From Roseicyclus mahoneyensis (GTDB lineage Bacteria; Pseudomonadota; Alphaproteobacteria; Rhodobacterales; Rhodobacteraceae): a stretch of DNA of 64,000 nt. The DNA is taken from NCBI RefSeq assembly GCF_003148775.1, contig NZ_QGGW01000009.1, positions 62,001-126,000 on the forward strand. Direction: 5' to 3'. A program made the translations under genes and the position numbers. The first letter of the stretch is position 1, and the number at the start of each line of letters is the position of its first letter. Positions 34,774 to 44,548 of the stretch are shown in pieces. The notes beneath the pieces are model-generated. The model saw nothing but the letters and a program-made list of their open reading frames with translations, had not been told where the DNA came from and made no database searches.

Positions 34774-35951
34774 ATCCGGTCAAGCTCCTGCGCAAGCGCC
34801 GCGATGCGGTCGAGCGTGTTGGCGGGGTGAAAGGCGTCGAGATGCGGAAGGGCCGCGGCCATGCCCTGCGCGACCGGGGCGTAATCGGCCCAGCCGGCCA
34901 AGGGGTTCAGCCAGACGATGCGGCACCCCCGGCGCTTGAGTTCGACCAGCGCGTCGCCGATTTCGGCACCCTCGCCGGTGTCGTAACCATCAGACAAGAT
35001 GAACACGATTGTCCGCCCATCGACGAAACGGCGGGCATAGGTCCGGGCAAAACGCGTCAGGTTTTCCCCGATCCTCGAGCCGCCGCCAAACCCATCGGAC
35101 AGCAGCGTCAGCTTGTTCAGCGTGCGCATCGGATCGGGGTCGCGCATCGCCTCGGTGATCCGCACAAGGCGGGTGTGGAACAGGTAGGCATCGGCGGTGG
35201 CGTCGTGGCGCATCAGGCCGACCAAAAAGGCAAGGAAGGGCCGCGCATAGGCCACCATCGAGCCCGACACATCGCACAGCGCCGCAATCTTGACGGGGCG
35301 GTCCGGCCTTGTGCGGCGTGGCAGGTGCAGCGGCTCGCCCCCGGTGGCAAGGCTTTGGCGCAGCGCGCGGCGCAGGTCGATCTGCGCGCCCTTGCGTGCC
35401 GCGCGACGGCGGCGGGACCGGCGGTCGCGCAAGGCACGGCCAAGGGCTTGGGCCACGCGTTCTGCTTGTGCGATATCCTCGCGGCTGACGATGTCGCGCA
35501 GGTCTTTCTTCATCAGGCTGTCGACACCCGTGGCCACCAGCCGCCCCTCGCCGCCGCCCTCGGCCTGCCCTTCGTCACTGCCATCCGGCGCGTGGCGCTC
35601 GCCTGCCCCCGCAGCCTCGGGACCTTCGGCGGTGGCGGTGCTGCGGGTGTGGGACAGGTTCGCGTCGCCGCCGGGCGCCATGCGGGTCGCCACCCGCCCG
35701 CCGTTCAGCCAAAAAGCATCAAACATCGCGTCGAACGCCCGCGCCTCATCCGCCGATCCGGTGCAAACGGCGCGCAAAGCCATCCGCGCCTCGGCGGGAT
35801 TGCTCGCCTGCACCTGCGCAAGGGCGGCCAGCGCGGTCTCGGCCTCGCCCACGCCCAGCCGCAAACCATTGCCACGCAGATGCGCCATGAAGCCCGCCAC
35901 CCGCGCGGCGGGGCCCGCATCGCGCGTGGCGAATTTCGTGACGCGGGTCAT
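34770..35951 (-). CDS. coxE: CoxE, VWA-domain protein for CO dehydrogenase maturation
   Basis: 393 residues. N-terminal helical part, an acidic and glycine-rich linker near residues 95-140, and a C-terminal VWA domain with the metal-ion-dependent adhesion motif DVSGSM and the second loop FILSDGYDTG. CoxE works with the MoxR ATPase CoxD to assemble the Cu-S-Mo active site. Start overlaps the coxD stop (ATGA). Confidence 0.9.
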   Translation of the reverse strand: MTRVTKFATRDAGPAARVAGFMAHLRGNGLRLGVGEAETALAALAQVQASNPAEARMALRAVCTGSADEARAFDAMFDAFWLNGGRVATRMAPGGDANLSHTRSTATAEGPEAAGAGERHAPDGSDEGQAEGGGEGRLVATGVDSLMKKDLRDIVSREDIAQAERVAQALGRALRDRRSRRRRAARKGAQIDLRRALRQSLATGGEPLHLPRRTRPDRPVKIAALCDVSGSMVAYARPFLAFLVGLMRHDATADAYLFHTRLVRITEAMRDPDPMRTLNKLTLLSDGFGGGSRIGENLTRFARTYARRFVDGRTIVFILSDGYDTGEGAEIGDALVELKRRGCRIVWLNPLAGWADYAPVAQGMAAALPHLDAFHPANTLDRIAALAQELDRI

Positions 35952-36826
35952 GCCGCGACACCCGCCAGCCGCTGCGCGACCTCGGTGGTGAAATTGGCGC
36001 GGTCGCGCTGCGTCTTGAGCAGCGTCGCAAGGCTCGCCTGCAAGATCACCGGATCATCGGTCAGGTCATTGACGCCAAGCCCCGCAAGCGCGGCGGCGAA
36101 ATCCAGCATCTCGGCGATGCCGGGCTTTTTCTCGAGTTCTTCCTTCCGCACCGATTGCACGAAGCCCACGATCTGCGCAGCCAGATGGGCTTCGATCTGG
36201 GGGCAGCGGCTGGCGATGATGGCGATTTCCGTCGCGCGGTCTGGATAGTCGACATAGGCGTAAAGGCAGCGACGGCGCAAAGCGTCCGACAGGTCGCGTG
36301 TGCCGTTCGCGGTCAGGATCACGATGGGCCGGGCGGTCGCGGTGATGGTGCCCAATTCGGGAATGGTGATCTGGAAATCCGACAGAACTTCCAACAGATA
36401 GGCCTCGAATTCCTCATCCGCGCGGTCGATCTCGTCGATCAGCAGGACGGGCGGCATCTCCTGCGTGATCGCTTCGAGAAGTGGGCGCTTCAGCAGGTAA
36501 TCCTCGGAAAAGATCCGTTCCTCGACGGCCTTGCCGGTCTCGCCCGCCTCGGCGCTGGCGCGGATCGCCAGCAACTGCCGCTGGTAGTTCCATTCGTAGA
36601 TGGCGTGGCTGGCGTCCAACCCCTCGTAGCATTGCAGCCGGATCAAACGCGCCTCGCGGGCTGCGGCCAGCGCGCGCGCCACCTCGGTCTTGCCGACGCC
36701 CGCCGCCCCTTCGAGCAGCAGGGGTCGGCCCAAGGCCACGGCCAAGGCAAGCGCCATCGCCAGATCGGGCGCGGCGACATAGCCCTGCCGGGCGAGGTCA
36801 TCGGTGAGGGTTTGCCAATCTGCCAT
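35948..36826 (-). CDS. coxD: CoxD, MoxR-type AAA+ ATPase
   Basis: 292 residues. Walker A GAAGVGKTE near residue 40, Walker B VLLIDEIDRADEEFEAYLLE, sensor 1 ILTANGTRDLS, and the arginine finger region RRRCLYAYVDYP. In Oligotropha, CoxD is needed to build the Mo-Cu cluster of CoxL. It starts 41 bases after coxL, in the order L-D-E-F-G. Confidence 0.9.
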   Translation of the reverse strand: MADWQTLTDDLARQGYVAAPDLAMALALAVALGRPLLLEGAAGVGKTEVARALAAAREARLIRLQCYEGLDASHAIYEWNYQRQLLAIRASAEAGETGKAVEERIFSEDYLLKRPLLEAITQEMPPVLLIDEIDRADEEFEAYLLEVLSDFQITIPELGTITATARPIVILTANGTRDLSDALRRRCLYAYVDYPDRATEIAIIASRCPQIEAHLAAQIVGFVQSVRKEELEKKPGIAEMLDFAAALAGLGVNDLTDDPVILQASLATLLKTQRDRANFTTEVAQRLAGVAA

Positions 36827-36867
36827 AAGTCAGTGGCGGGGACGCGATACGCCCCCGCCCTCCTGTT

Positions 36868-39291
36868 TCAGCCGTGCAGGCCAAGACCGTTGGCGATCTT
36901 CCAGATCCGCCAATGGTCGTGCGGCATATGGCTCTGGCGCAAGCCAAAGGCCCGGAACGCGTCATGCACCGCATTCGAGAAGGCCGGCACACCGCCCACG
37001 TTCGGGCTTTCGCCCACGCCCTTGGCCCCGATCGGGTGATGCGGGCTGGGGGTCGTCGTGTGGTCGGTCGTGTAATGCGGCGTTTCCCACGCGGTCGGCA
37101 CGAAGAAATCCATCAGCGTGCCGGTCTTGCAGTTGCCCATCTCGTCATAGGCAATCTCTTGCCCCATCGCGATCGCCAGTGCCTCGGTCAGACCGCCATG
37201 CACCTGCCCCTCGATGATCATCGGGTTGATGCGGGTGCCGCAATCGTCCAGCGCGTAGAACTGCCGGATCTCGTGCACACCGGTATCCACGTCGATTTCC
37301 ATCACGCAGATATAGGCCCCGAACGGGTAGGTCATGTTCGGCGGGTCGTAATAGCTGACCGCCTCAAGCCCCGGTTCCAGACCCGGAATGGCCTGATTGT
37401 AGGAGGCGAAGGCGATTTCCTTCATCGTCTTGAAGCGCTCGGGCGCGCCCTTGACCACGAAACGGTCCACGTCCCATTCCAGATCGTTGTCGTGGACCTC
37501 GAGCAGATAGGCCGCGATCATCTGCGCCTTGGCGCGGATCTTGCGGCCCGCCATCGCCGTTGCGGCACCGGCCACGGGGGTGGAGCGGGAGCCGTAAGTG
37601 CCGAGGCCATAGGGGGCAGTATCGGTATCGCCTTCCTCGACGGTGATGCTGTCGGCAGGCAGGCCGATTTCCGACGCAAGGATTTGGGCAAAGGTCGTCG
37701 CATGCCCCTGCCCTTGCGAAATCGTGCCCAGCCGCGCGATGGCCGATCCGGTGGGGTGGATGCGGATCTCGCAGCTGTCGAACATGCCAAGCCCAAGAAT
37801 GTCGCAGTTCTTGACCGGCCCCGCCCCCACGATTTCCGTGAAATGCGTCAGGCCTATGCCCAGCAGTTTCCGCGTCTCGCCCCGCTTGAAGGCTTCGACC
37901 CGCTCGGCCTGTTCCTTTCGCAGCCCCTCGTAATCGACCGCCGCCAGCGCCTTGTCCCACGCGGTGTGATAGTCGCCACTGTCGTATTCCCAGCCCAAGG
38001 CCGAGTGATACGGGAACTGATCCGCCTTGATGAAGTTGATACGCCGCAGTTCTGCCGCGTCCATCCCCAGCTCGATGGCAAGGATTTCAACCATCCGCTC
38101 GATGAAATAGGCCGCTTCCGTCACGCGGAAGGAACACCGGTAAGCCACGCCACCAGGTGCCTTGTTGGTGTAGACGCCATCGACGGCCAGATAGGCTACG
38201 GGGATGTCATAGGACCCGGTGCAGATGTTGAAGAAGCCCGCCGGGAATTTGGTCGGGTCGGCGCAGGCGTCGAACCCGCCATGGTCGGCGGTGACATGGC
38301 ACCAGAGGCCGGTGATCTTGCCTTCCTTGGTGGCCGCGATCTTGCCCTTCATCCAGTAGTCGCGGGCGAAGGCCGTGGTCATCAGGTTGTCCATCCGGTC
38401 CTCGACCCATTTCACCGGCTTGCCGGTGACGATGGAGGCGACGACCGAACAGACATAGCCCGGATAGGCGCCGACCTTGTTGCCAAAACCGCCGCCGATA
38501 TCGGGCGAGATCACGCGGATGTTGTGTTCCTCGATGCCGGAAATCAGCGACACAACGGTGCGGATCGCATGGGGCGCCTGGAACGTTCCATAAAGCGTCA
38601 GCTTACCGTTCACCTTGTCCATGCTGGCCACGCAGCCGCAGGGTTCCAGCGGGCAAGGATGGGTGCGGTGGTAGTAGACCATTTCCTCGGCCACCACATC
38701 GGCCCCCGCCAGAACAGCCTCGGTTGCGTCCTTGTCGCCCTGTTCCCAGGTGAAGATGTGGTTGTGGTGTTTGCGGGGGCCATGCGCGCCCACCATCTTG
38801 CCTTCGAGGTCTTCGCGCAGCACCGGCGCATCGGGTAGCAGCGCCTTGAACGGGTCCACGACGACGGGCAGCTCAGAATATTCGACTTCGACGGCCTCGA
38901 TCCCGTCGGCGGCGGCGTAGCGGTCGGTCGCCACGACGAAGGCCACCTCCTGCCCCTGATAGAGCACCTTGCCATCGGCCAGCACCATCTGCTTGTCGCC
39001 CGCGAGCGTCGGCATCCAGTGCAGGCCAAGCGGCGCCAGATCGGCGGCCGTCAGCACGGCCAGAACGCCCGGAACCTTCAGCGCTGCCTCGGTGTTGATC
39101 GACACGACGCGGGCATGGGCGTAGGGGCTGCGGACGAAGTCGCCAAAGAGCATGCCGGGCATCTTGATGTCGTCAACGTAGTTGCCCTTGCCTTGTGTAA
39201 AGCGCGCATCCTCGACGCGCTTACGCTGGGAACCCACGCCCTTGAGCTTCTCGACGCGGTCCTCGCGGCTGATCGGGGTCTGATCGGTCAT
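36868..39291 (-). CDS. coxL: Aerobic CO dehydrogenase large (molybdenum-copper) subunit, form I
   Basis: 807 residues. The active-site loop A383-Y-R-C386-S-F-R is the AYxCSFR signature of form I, true CO-oxidising enzymes; Cys386 carries the copper bridge. The molybdopterin contacts include [24 protein letters not shown] and the C-terminal [10 protein letters not shown] with the catalytic Glu. It oxidises CO with water to CO2 and feeds electrons via CoxS and CoxM to the respiratory chain. Start at ATG 39291 overlaps the coxS stop (ATGA). Confidence 0.96.
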   Translation of the reverse strand: MTDQTPISREDRVEKLKGVGSQRKRVEDARFTQGKGNYVDDIKMPGMLFGDFVRSPYAHARVVSINTEAALKVPGVLAVLTAADLAPLGLHWMPTLAGDKQMVLADGKVLYQGQEVAFVVATDRYAAADGIEAVEVEYSELPVVVDPFKALLPDAPVLREDLEGKMVGAHGPRKHHNHIFTWEQGDKDATEAVLAGADVVAEEMVYYHRTHPCPLEPCGCVASMDKVNGKLTLYGTFQAPHAIRTVVSLISGIEEHNIRVISPDIGGGFGNKVGAYPGYVCSVVASIVTGKPVKWVEDRMDNLMTTAFARDYWMKGKIAATKEGKITGLWCHVTADHGGFDACADPTKFPAGFFNICTGSYDIPVAYLAVDGVYTNKAPGGVAYRCSFRVTEAAYFIERMVEILAIELGMDAAELRRINFIKADQFPYHSALGWEYDSGDYHTAWDKALAAVDYEGLRKEQAERVEAFKRGETRKLLGIGLTHFTEIVGAGPVKNCDILGLGMFDSCEIRIHPTGSAIARLGTISQGQGHATTFAQILASEIGLPADSITVEEGDTDTAPYGLGTYGSRSTPVAGAATAMAGRKIRAKAQMIAAYLLEVHDNDLEWDVDRFVVKGAPERFKTMKEIAFASYNQAIPGLEPGLEAVSYYDPPNMTYPFGAYICVMEIDVDTGVHEIRQFYALDDCGTRINPMIIEGQVHGGLTEALAIAMGQEIAYDEMGNCKTGTLMDFFVPTAWETPHYTTDHTTTPSPHHPIGAKGVGESPNVGGVPAFSNAVHDAFRAFGLRQSHMPHDHWRIWKIANGLGLHG

Positions 39292-39779
39292 TCCGCGGCC
39301 TCCTGGCTGGCATTCATCACCGCGGCGGCGGCGAGAATGGATTTCACGATGTTCTGGTAGCCCGTGCAGCGGCAGAGGTTGCCGGCGATGCCGAAGCGGA
39401 CCTCTTCCTCGGTCGGGTTCGGGATTTCCTGCAGCAACCGGTGCGCGCGGGTGATCATGCCCGGCGTGCAATAGCCGCACTGAAGCCCGTGATGTTCCTT
39501 GAACATCTCTTGCAGGATATGAAGCTTGCCGGGTTCGCCCAAGCCTTCGACGGTGGTGATCTCCTTGCCCGCGACCTGCGCAGTGAAGACGGTGCAGGCC
39601 TTGATCGACCGCCCGTCGATATCGACGGTGCACGCACCGCAATGGCTGGTTTCACAGCCCACATGCGGGCCGGTGATGTTGAGCTGCTCGCGCAGGGTGT
39701 GGATCAACAATTCGCGCGGTTCGGCCAGAATGTCCTTGGCCTCGCCGTTCACGGTGATCTGGTAATGCTGCTTGCCCAT
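39288..39779 (-). CDS. coxS: CO dehydrogenase small (2Fe-2S) subunit
   Basis: 163 residues. Plant-type ferredoxin cluster Cys42, 47, 50 and 62 ([19 protein letters not shown]) and the second cluster Cys101, 104, 136 and 138 ([17 protein letters not shown]). Start at ATG 39779 has a GAGGAGG site; the open frame upstream to 40031 lies in coxM. Electron link between CoxL and CoxM. Confidence 0.95.
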   Translation of the reverse strand: MGKQHYQITVNGEAKDILAEPRELLIHTLREQLNITGPHVGCETSHCGACTVDIDGRSIKACTVFTAQVAGKEITTVEGLGEPGKLHILQEMFKEHHGLQCGYCTPGMITRAHRLLQEIPNPTEEEVRFGIAGNLCRCTGYQNIVKSILAAAAVMNASQEAAE

Positions 39780-39793
39780 GGCTGGCGTCCTCC

Positions 39794-40648
39794 TCAGGCG
39801 CGGCTGACGGCGCGCAGGATGGCGCGGCGGATGATGATGCCGGCCACGTGCATCTTGAACGCAACGGGGCCACGGTTGTCCTCGGTCGGGTCGATGGCGG
39901 CAGTCGCTGCGGCCACGGCCGCGTCGATGGCGGCGGTATCGCAAGCCGTTCCCACTAGCGCCGCGCCTGCCTCCTCCGACCAAATCGGGGTATCGGCAAG
40001 GTTGGTCATGGCGATCGAGGCGGCGGTGCAAGTGCCGCCTTCCATCGTCACCAGCGCGCCGCAGGCTGCGGTGGCATAGTCACCGATCTTGCGCTTCTGC
40101 TTCTCATAGGCGTAGCCGCCCGTGTTCACGTCGAAGGAGATCGCGGTCAGGATCTCATCATCGGCGCGCGCGGTCATGTAAGCGGCCTCGTAATAGTCGC
40201 GCGCGGCGACCTCGCGGCTGCCGTCCGGTCCCACCAGATGCAGCGTCGCATCAAGGCATTGCATCAACCCCGGCATGTCGTTGCCTGGATCGCCATTGGC
40301 GACATTGCCGCCGACGGTGCCCATGTAGCGCACCTGCGGGTCGGCGATCTGGAGCGCCGCTTCGCGCAAGATCGGCGCGGCCTGCGCCAGCCCGTCATGC
40401 ACAATAAGATCGTGCTGCGTGGTCATCGCGCCGATGGTGACGCGGCCGCCCTCGATGCGGATGCCCGACAGGTCCGCAATGTCCTGAAGATCGACCAGAT
40501 GCGAAACCGCCGCCATGCGGAGTTTCATCATCGGAATGAGGCTGTGGCCGCCGGCCAGAACGCGCGCCTCGTCGCCATGCTCCGACAGGAGCGCGATCGC
40601 GGACGCCACGTCTGCCGGTCGATGGTACTCGAACCGTGCAGGTATCAT
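39794..40648 (-). CDS. coxM: CO dehydrogenase medium (FAD) subunit
   Basis: 284 residues. FAD-binding motifs [13 protein letters not shown] near residue 32 and [14 protein letters not shown] near residue 110, with [10 protein letters not shown] between; C-terminal CO dehydrogenase flavoprotein domain. Start ATG 40648 has GGGAGGAA upstream. First structural gene after the regulator coxC; a direct repeat that fits a LytTR-protein site lies about 100 bases upstream. Confidence 0.94.
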   Translation of the reverse strand: MIPARFEYHRPADVASAIALLSEHGDEARVLAGGHSLIPMMKLRMAAVSHLVDLQDIADLSGIRIEGGRVTIGAMTTQHDLIVHDGLAQAAPILREAALQIADPQVRYMGTVGGNVANGDPGNDMPGLMQCLDATLHLVGPDGSREVAARDYYEAAYMTARADDEILTAISFDVNTGGYAYEKQKRKIGDYATAACGALVTMEGGTCTAASIAMTNLADTPIWSEEAGAALVGTACDTAAIDAAVAAATAAIDPTEDNRGPVAFKMHVAGIIIRRAILRAVSRA

Positions 40649-40747
40649 GTCTTCCTCCCTTGTGCGCGCTATTGACGCACTCGCCCCATCTGTATGCGGC
40701 GGTGTGCGCAGGGCGAGGCGGAAATGAACGACGCGAGACGGACGCTT

Positions 40748-40779
40748 CACGAACTGCGAAATGGCTGCACGAGTTGCGA
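40748..40779 (-). promoter_or_regulatory. Direct repeat upstream of coxM, candidate LytTR-protein binding site
   Basis: CACGAACTGCGA (40748-40759) and CACGAGTTGCGA (40768-40779) are 12-base copies with two differences, start-to-start 20 bases apart, in the gap between coxC and coxM. LytTR domains bind pairs of direct repeats about two helical turns apart, and the adjacent coxC encodes such a domain. Confidence 0.55.
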
Positions 40780-40781
40780 GG

Positions 40782-41906
40782 TCACAGTCCCAGCAGGTCC
40801 CGCACCTCGCTCAGGCGCGAGCGGCTGACCGGAACCTTGCCAAGAGACGGGACACCTTCGAAATAGATCACGCCGCTGTCCTTGAGACGTTCAAAGCTGG
40901 TCACATGGGCGGGATTGACCAGATAACTGCGGTGAACCCTGACGAAATCAGTACCGTCCAGCCGCTTTTCCGCCTCGGATATCGACCAGGGGCAAAACAC
41001 CCGCTCGGCCCCACGATAGAGAATCGTGTAATGCCCCTCGGCCCGGAATGCGGCGATGGAGGCAGGCTCAGCGAACAGGGTCCGCCCGTCGCGTTCATAG
41101 GGCACAGGCTGAAGGCGGCGGGCAGGCTCAGGTGGTTCGGGCGCGATGGGGGTCGGCGCGGGCACCATTCCAACATCGACGACCGCCTCTCCTTCCGCCG
41201 CTTCGGGAAAGAAAGTGGCACCTGCCAGCAAGAAGGCACCGCAGATCACAAAGGCCGCAAGCGTCACCACGATGGCCAGCGTTTCGTTGCCGAGGATCAG
41301 GTCGAACTCTGGCAGCGGCGCCTCGAGGAAACTGGTGTTCCAGATGGCGATATAATGCAACGCGACCACCGCAAGCGCGAAACACAGCGTACCCAGAAGG
41401 ACATTGCGACGCGTCCGATCCCAATAGGCGATCCAGACCGCCAAGGTGGCCAGCACCAGCGAAATGGTGACCGAGATGACAATACCGCCAAGCGTGTATT
41501 CAGCAACACAGGCCTGCATCCCCGCCATGCCGGTGTAATGCATGCCGAGGATACCCGTGCCCACGACCAGACCCGCAACGGTGATGCGCACGGGCGTGCG
41601 TTTGCGAAAATGCAGAATGATCAGGCCCAGCCCCACCACAAGGATACCAAGCAGCGCCGAGATCAACGTCACCAGCGGATCGTAGAAGAACAGGATCGGC
41701 AGTTGCAGGCCCAGCATGGCGACGAAATGCATCGACCAGATGCCGCCGCCCAGAACGAGCGCGGAGAGCGCGACCCGCAGCTTGCGTTCGCCCGCAGGCA
41801 CGCGGGACAGGCCACGCGCCATGGACAGACCCGTAAAGCCCGCCATCAGCGCAATCGCGAAGGACGCGAGCACCAGCCATGCATTGTGTGAAAAGTCCAA
41901 TGGCAC
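40782..41906 (-). CDS. coxC: CoxC-type membrane sensor-regulator, MHYT plus LytTR domains
   Basis: 374 residues from a GTG at 41906 with GGGGAGGGGCGAGG upstream; a frame to 42005 adds a poorly hydrophobic tail. Seven or so membrane segments include three MHYT-type motifs (SMHFVAMLG, GMHYTGMAG, ALHYIAIWN) thought to bind a metal and sense CO or oxygen. The C-terminal 100 residues are a LytTR DNA-binding domain (AFRAEGHYTILYRG, FVRVHRSYLVNPAHV). This is the CoxC/CoxH architecture. It probably controls coxMSL in response to CO (inference). Confidence 0.85.
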   Translation of the reverse strand: MPLDFSHNAWLVLASFAIALMAGFTGLSMARGLSRVPAGERKLRVALSALVLGGGIWSMHFVAMLGLQLPILFFYDPLVTLISALLGILVVGLGLIILHFRKRTPVRITVAGLVVGTGILGMHYTGMAGMQACVAEYTLGGIVISVTISLVLATLAVWIAYWDRTRRNVLLGTLCFALAVVALHYIAIWNTSFLEAPLPEFDLILGNETLAIVVTLAAFVICGAFLLAGATFFPEAAEGEAVVDVGMVPAPTPIAPEPPEPARRLQPVPYERDGRTLFAEPASIAAFRAEGHYTILYRGAERVFCPWSISEAEKRLDGTDFVRVHRSYLVNPAHVTSFERLKDSGVIYFEGVPSLGKVPVSRSRLSEVRDLLGL

Positions 41907-42070
41907 GACCTCGCCCCTCCCCTGGCTTGCCCGTGTCTGCCAGTGGCGCGATGCGCGATGCGCCCCCAGCCCGCCAACTGTGTCCGAGCGTCGGGCTACG
42001 CGCAAGAAGGCGATTGGGCAAAGGACCGGCTCTAGGGGCGGACAACGATCTTGCAGGGAGAAACGTGGTC

Positions 42071-42721
42071 CTAGGTTCCGCAGGCGTCACGCAACTGGCG
42101 CACGGCGGCCTGCGTACCGTCGATGATGGGGATCGGGCAGCGATCCTGCAGTCGATGGGCCAATCCGGCAAGGGGTCCGCCGCCCAGAACCACGCTTTGC
42201 GCCCCATCGACGGCGCAAGCCCGGCACAGGTCCAGGATCGCCAGACCAAGAGTATCGGCCACGTCAGCGGGATCATGCCGCAACGGGCCGGGGGGGCTCA
42301 CGATCCCGACAAGTTGATCGAGCACGCCATGCTCATGCGACTTGTGATGCAAGGGCGCAGCGACCTCGGGGGCGAAGGTGACGATGGCAAAGGGGCCACC
42401 CCGGCGCCGAACCTCGGCAAAGGCGGCCTCGGCGATGCCGATAACCGGCAGATGCGCATGCGCCGCCCGGACCTCGGGCGCGCCAGTGTCCCCGAAGGAG
42501 GCAAGCACGATCCCGTCGAAATCACCCTCCTGCTGCGCAATGGCCGCCAGCACCCCGGCCACAGCCGCCCGCCCGTCTTCCTCGGTCACGATCAAGGATG
42601 GCCCGAAGGCCGCAGGAACGGTGGTAAAGCGGTCCCCCGGGTGCGCCACGGCCTGCGCGGCGGCATTGATGCGCGCCGTCACACCGGGCGACGTGTTGGG
42701 GTTCACGATCAACAGCCGCAT
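42071..42721 (-). CDS. Asp/Glu/hydantoin-racemase-like protein lacking both catalytic cysteines
   Basis: 216 residues. The MRLLIVNPNTSPGVTARI start and overall strand pattern are those of the Asp/Glu/hydantoin racemase family. In active members the first cysteine is in a CFGDPG-like motif and the second in LGCAG; here the segments read ASFGDTGAPE and VVLGGGPLAG, so both positions are Ser/Gly. It is unlikely to be a two-base racemase; ligand binding, or a chemistry not using the cysteines, is possible. The start overlaps the dctM stop (ATGA), so it is part of the TRAP operon and should act on its substrate. Confidence 0.8.
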   Translation of the reverse strand: MRLLIVNPNTSPGVTARINAAAQAVAHPGDRFTTVPAAFGPSLIVTEEDGRAAVAGVLAAIAQQEGDFDGIVLASFGDTGAPEVRAAHAHLPVIGIAEAAFAEVRRRGGPFAIVTFAPEVAAPLHHKSHEHGVLDQLVGIVSPPGPLRHDPADVADTLGLAILDLCRACAVDGAQSVVLGGGPLAGLAHRLQDRCPIPIIDGTQAAVRQLRDACGT

Positions 42722-44007
42722 CACAAGATGACCGATGGTAGCCACAAGACGATGGCGGGGAAGAGATTGACGAGGATCAACGCCACCAGCATCGCGCCGA
42801 TGAAGGCCATGAGTGATGGAATGATCTTGGCGATGGAGATCTTGGCGATGGCGCATGTGATCAGCACGACCGAGGCCACCGGTGGCGTCTGCTGCCCGAT
42901 GCCGAGGTTGATGGTCAGGATCAGGCCAAAATGCACCCGGTCGATGCCCAGTTGATCGGCCAGCGGCAGGAAGATCGGGACCAGCATCAAGATCGCGGGC
43001 GTCCCGTGGATGATCGTGCCCGCCAACAGGAAGAACACGTTGATCGCCAGCAGCACGACCCAGTAGTTGTCCGACAGGCCCAAGATCGCCTGCGCGATGG
43101 TCTGGGGGATCTGCTGGTTGGTCATGTACCAGCCCAGAAGCGTCGAGGTGGCCACGATGAACATCAGCATTGCGCTGCGCTTGCCCGCGATGCGGAAGGT
43201 ATCGAGAAGATTGCCCAGCCGGATCGTGCGGTAAAGGAAGGCCGCCAGAACGATGGACCAGAAGGCCGCGATGGCGCCCGCCTCGGTCGCGGTGAAAATG
43301 CCGCCCAGAATGCCCACAAGAATCAAGATCGGCAGAGTCAGGGGAATGGCGGCATCCTTGCCGGTTTCCAGCACGCGCTTGAGGCGGAACTCGCCCTCGG
43401 TCGGATAGCCTTTGCGGACGGAGATGATGTAGGCCGTCGCCATCAAGAGCCCGCAGACAAGGATGCCGGGCAAGATACCGGCGGCGAACAGCTCGGCGAT
43501 CGAGGCGTTGGCCACATAGGCATAGAGGATCAGGTTCAGCGACGGCGGCACGATGATCGCCATCGTGGCCGAGGTCGATGTTACGGCGGCGGCAAAGGCG
43601 GCCGGGTAGCCGCGTTTCTTCATCTGCGGGATCATCACCGAGCCGATGGCGGCAGCATCCGAGGTGGCGGTGCCCGAAATCTCGGAAAAGAACAGCGATG
43701 TCAAGATGTTGACATGCGCCAACCCGCCCCGGATATGCCCGACCAGACTGGAGGCGAAGGCGATCAGCTTTTCCGCGATGCGCCCCTGATTCATCACTTC
43801 GCCCGCGATCATGAACAACAGCGCCGCGACAAGCAGGTAGTTGTTGGCGCCGCCAAACGGGATCAGGCCGATGATTTGCGGCACGACGGCGGGATCGATG
43901 ATGATGAGCGTGGCCGCCGTGACGCCCAGCACGAAGGCGATGGGCAGGCCCGCGATCAGCAAGACGACAAGAAGGATCAGGATGATCCAGCCGGGATCGA
44001 GAAACAT
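42721..44007 (-). CDS. dctM: TRAP transporter large permease (DctM)
   Basis: 428 residues, about 12 membrane segments. FFSEISGTATSDAAAIGSVMIPQM and the VPPSLNLILYAYVANASIAELFAAG segment are DctM landmarks. The start ATG 44007 shares a base with the dctQ stop (TGATG); a GTG at 44010 is possible. Forms the sodium-coupled channel of a secondary importer. Confidence 0.9.
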   Translation of the reverse strand: MFLDPGWIILILLVVLLIAGLPIAFVLGVTAATLIIIDPAVVPQIIGLIPFGGANNYLLVAALLFMIAGEVMNQGRIAEKLIAFASSLVGHIRGGLAHVNILTSLFFSEISGTATSDAAAIGSVMIPQMKKRGYPAAFAAAVTSTSATMAIIVPPSLNLILYAYVANASIAELFAAGILPGILVCGLLMATAYIISVRKGYPTEGEFRLKRVLETGKDAAIPLTLPILILVGILGGIFTATEAGAIAAFWSIVLAAFLYRTIRLGNLLDTFRIAGKRSAMLMFIVATSTLLGWYMTNQQIPQTIAQAILGLSDNYWVVLLAINVFFLLAGTIIHGTPAILMLVPIFLPLADQLGIDRVHFGLILTINLGIGQQTPPVASVVLITCAIAKISIAKIIPSLMAFIGAMLVALILVNLFPAIVLWLPSVIL

Positions 44008-44528
44008 CACGCGTCGCTTTCGGGCAAGAGGTCGTCAGGATGAACCTGCCCGGTCAGCAGACCGGCCAGACGGGTGACACTGATGAGCGCGATCAAGGCT
44101 CCGCCGACGGGCATCGTGTAGCGAAACAGCGCCATCGGCAGGTCGACCGAGATCATCATGCGGCTGCCGAAACTGGCCGCCGCGATACCGCCATACCAGG
44201 CAAGCAGCACACCGAACCCGGCGATCAGGATCAGGTTGCCCGCCATCACCGCGCGCTTGACGCCCGGCGGCAGGATGCGAACCACCGCATCGAACCCCAG
44301 ATGTTCCGAGGTGCGGGTCAGGTAAGCGGCGCCGATGAAGGTCAGCGCGGCGAGGATATGGGCAGGCAACTCTTCCGACCAGGAGACGGAATTGTTGAAC
44401 ACGAAGCGGCTGACCACCGCGATGTTGAGCAGCACGAAGAGCAACCCGGCCAAGCCGATCACCGCCGCGTCCAACGCGCGCGTCAGCCAGAGATCGAGGC
44501 GGGCGATAAGGGTGGTAAGGCTGGCCAT
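44007..44528 (-). CDS. dctQ: TRAP transporter small permease (DctQ)
   Basis: 173 residues, four membrane segments, with the DctQ pattern FNNSVSWSEELPAHILAALTFIGAAYL and HLGFDAVV. Start at ATG 44528 has AGGAG ten bases upstream; an earlier start at 44552 would overlap dctP. Small membrane partner of DctM. Confidence 0.87.
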   Translation of the reverse strand: MASLTTLIARLDLWLTRALDAAVIGLAGLLFVLLNIAVVSRFVFNNSVSWSEELPAHILAALTFIGAAYLTRTSEHLGFDAVVRILPPGVKRAVMAGNLILIAGFGVLLAWYGGIAAASFGSRMMISVDLPMALFRYTMPVGGALIALISVTRLAGLLTGQVHPDDLLPESDA

Positions 44529-44548
44529 GGCCGGGTGCTCCTGTCGCA

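Noticed and set aside
36868-39291. Form II CO dehydrogenase-like enzyme (AYRGAGR type)
   Set aside because: The active-site loop reads AYRCSFR, which is the form I signature.
42071-42721. Functional hydantoin or aspartate racemase
   Set aside because: Both catalytic cysteine positions are replaced.
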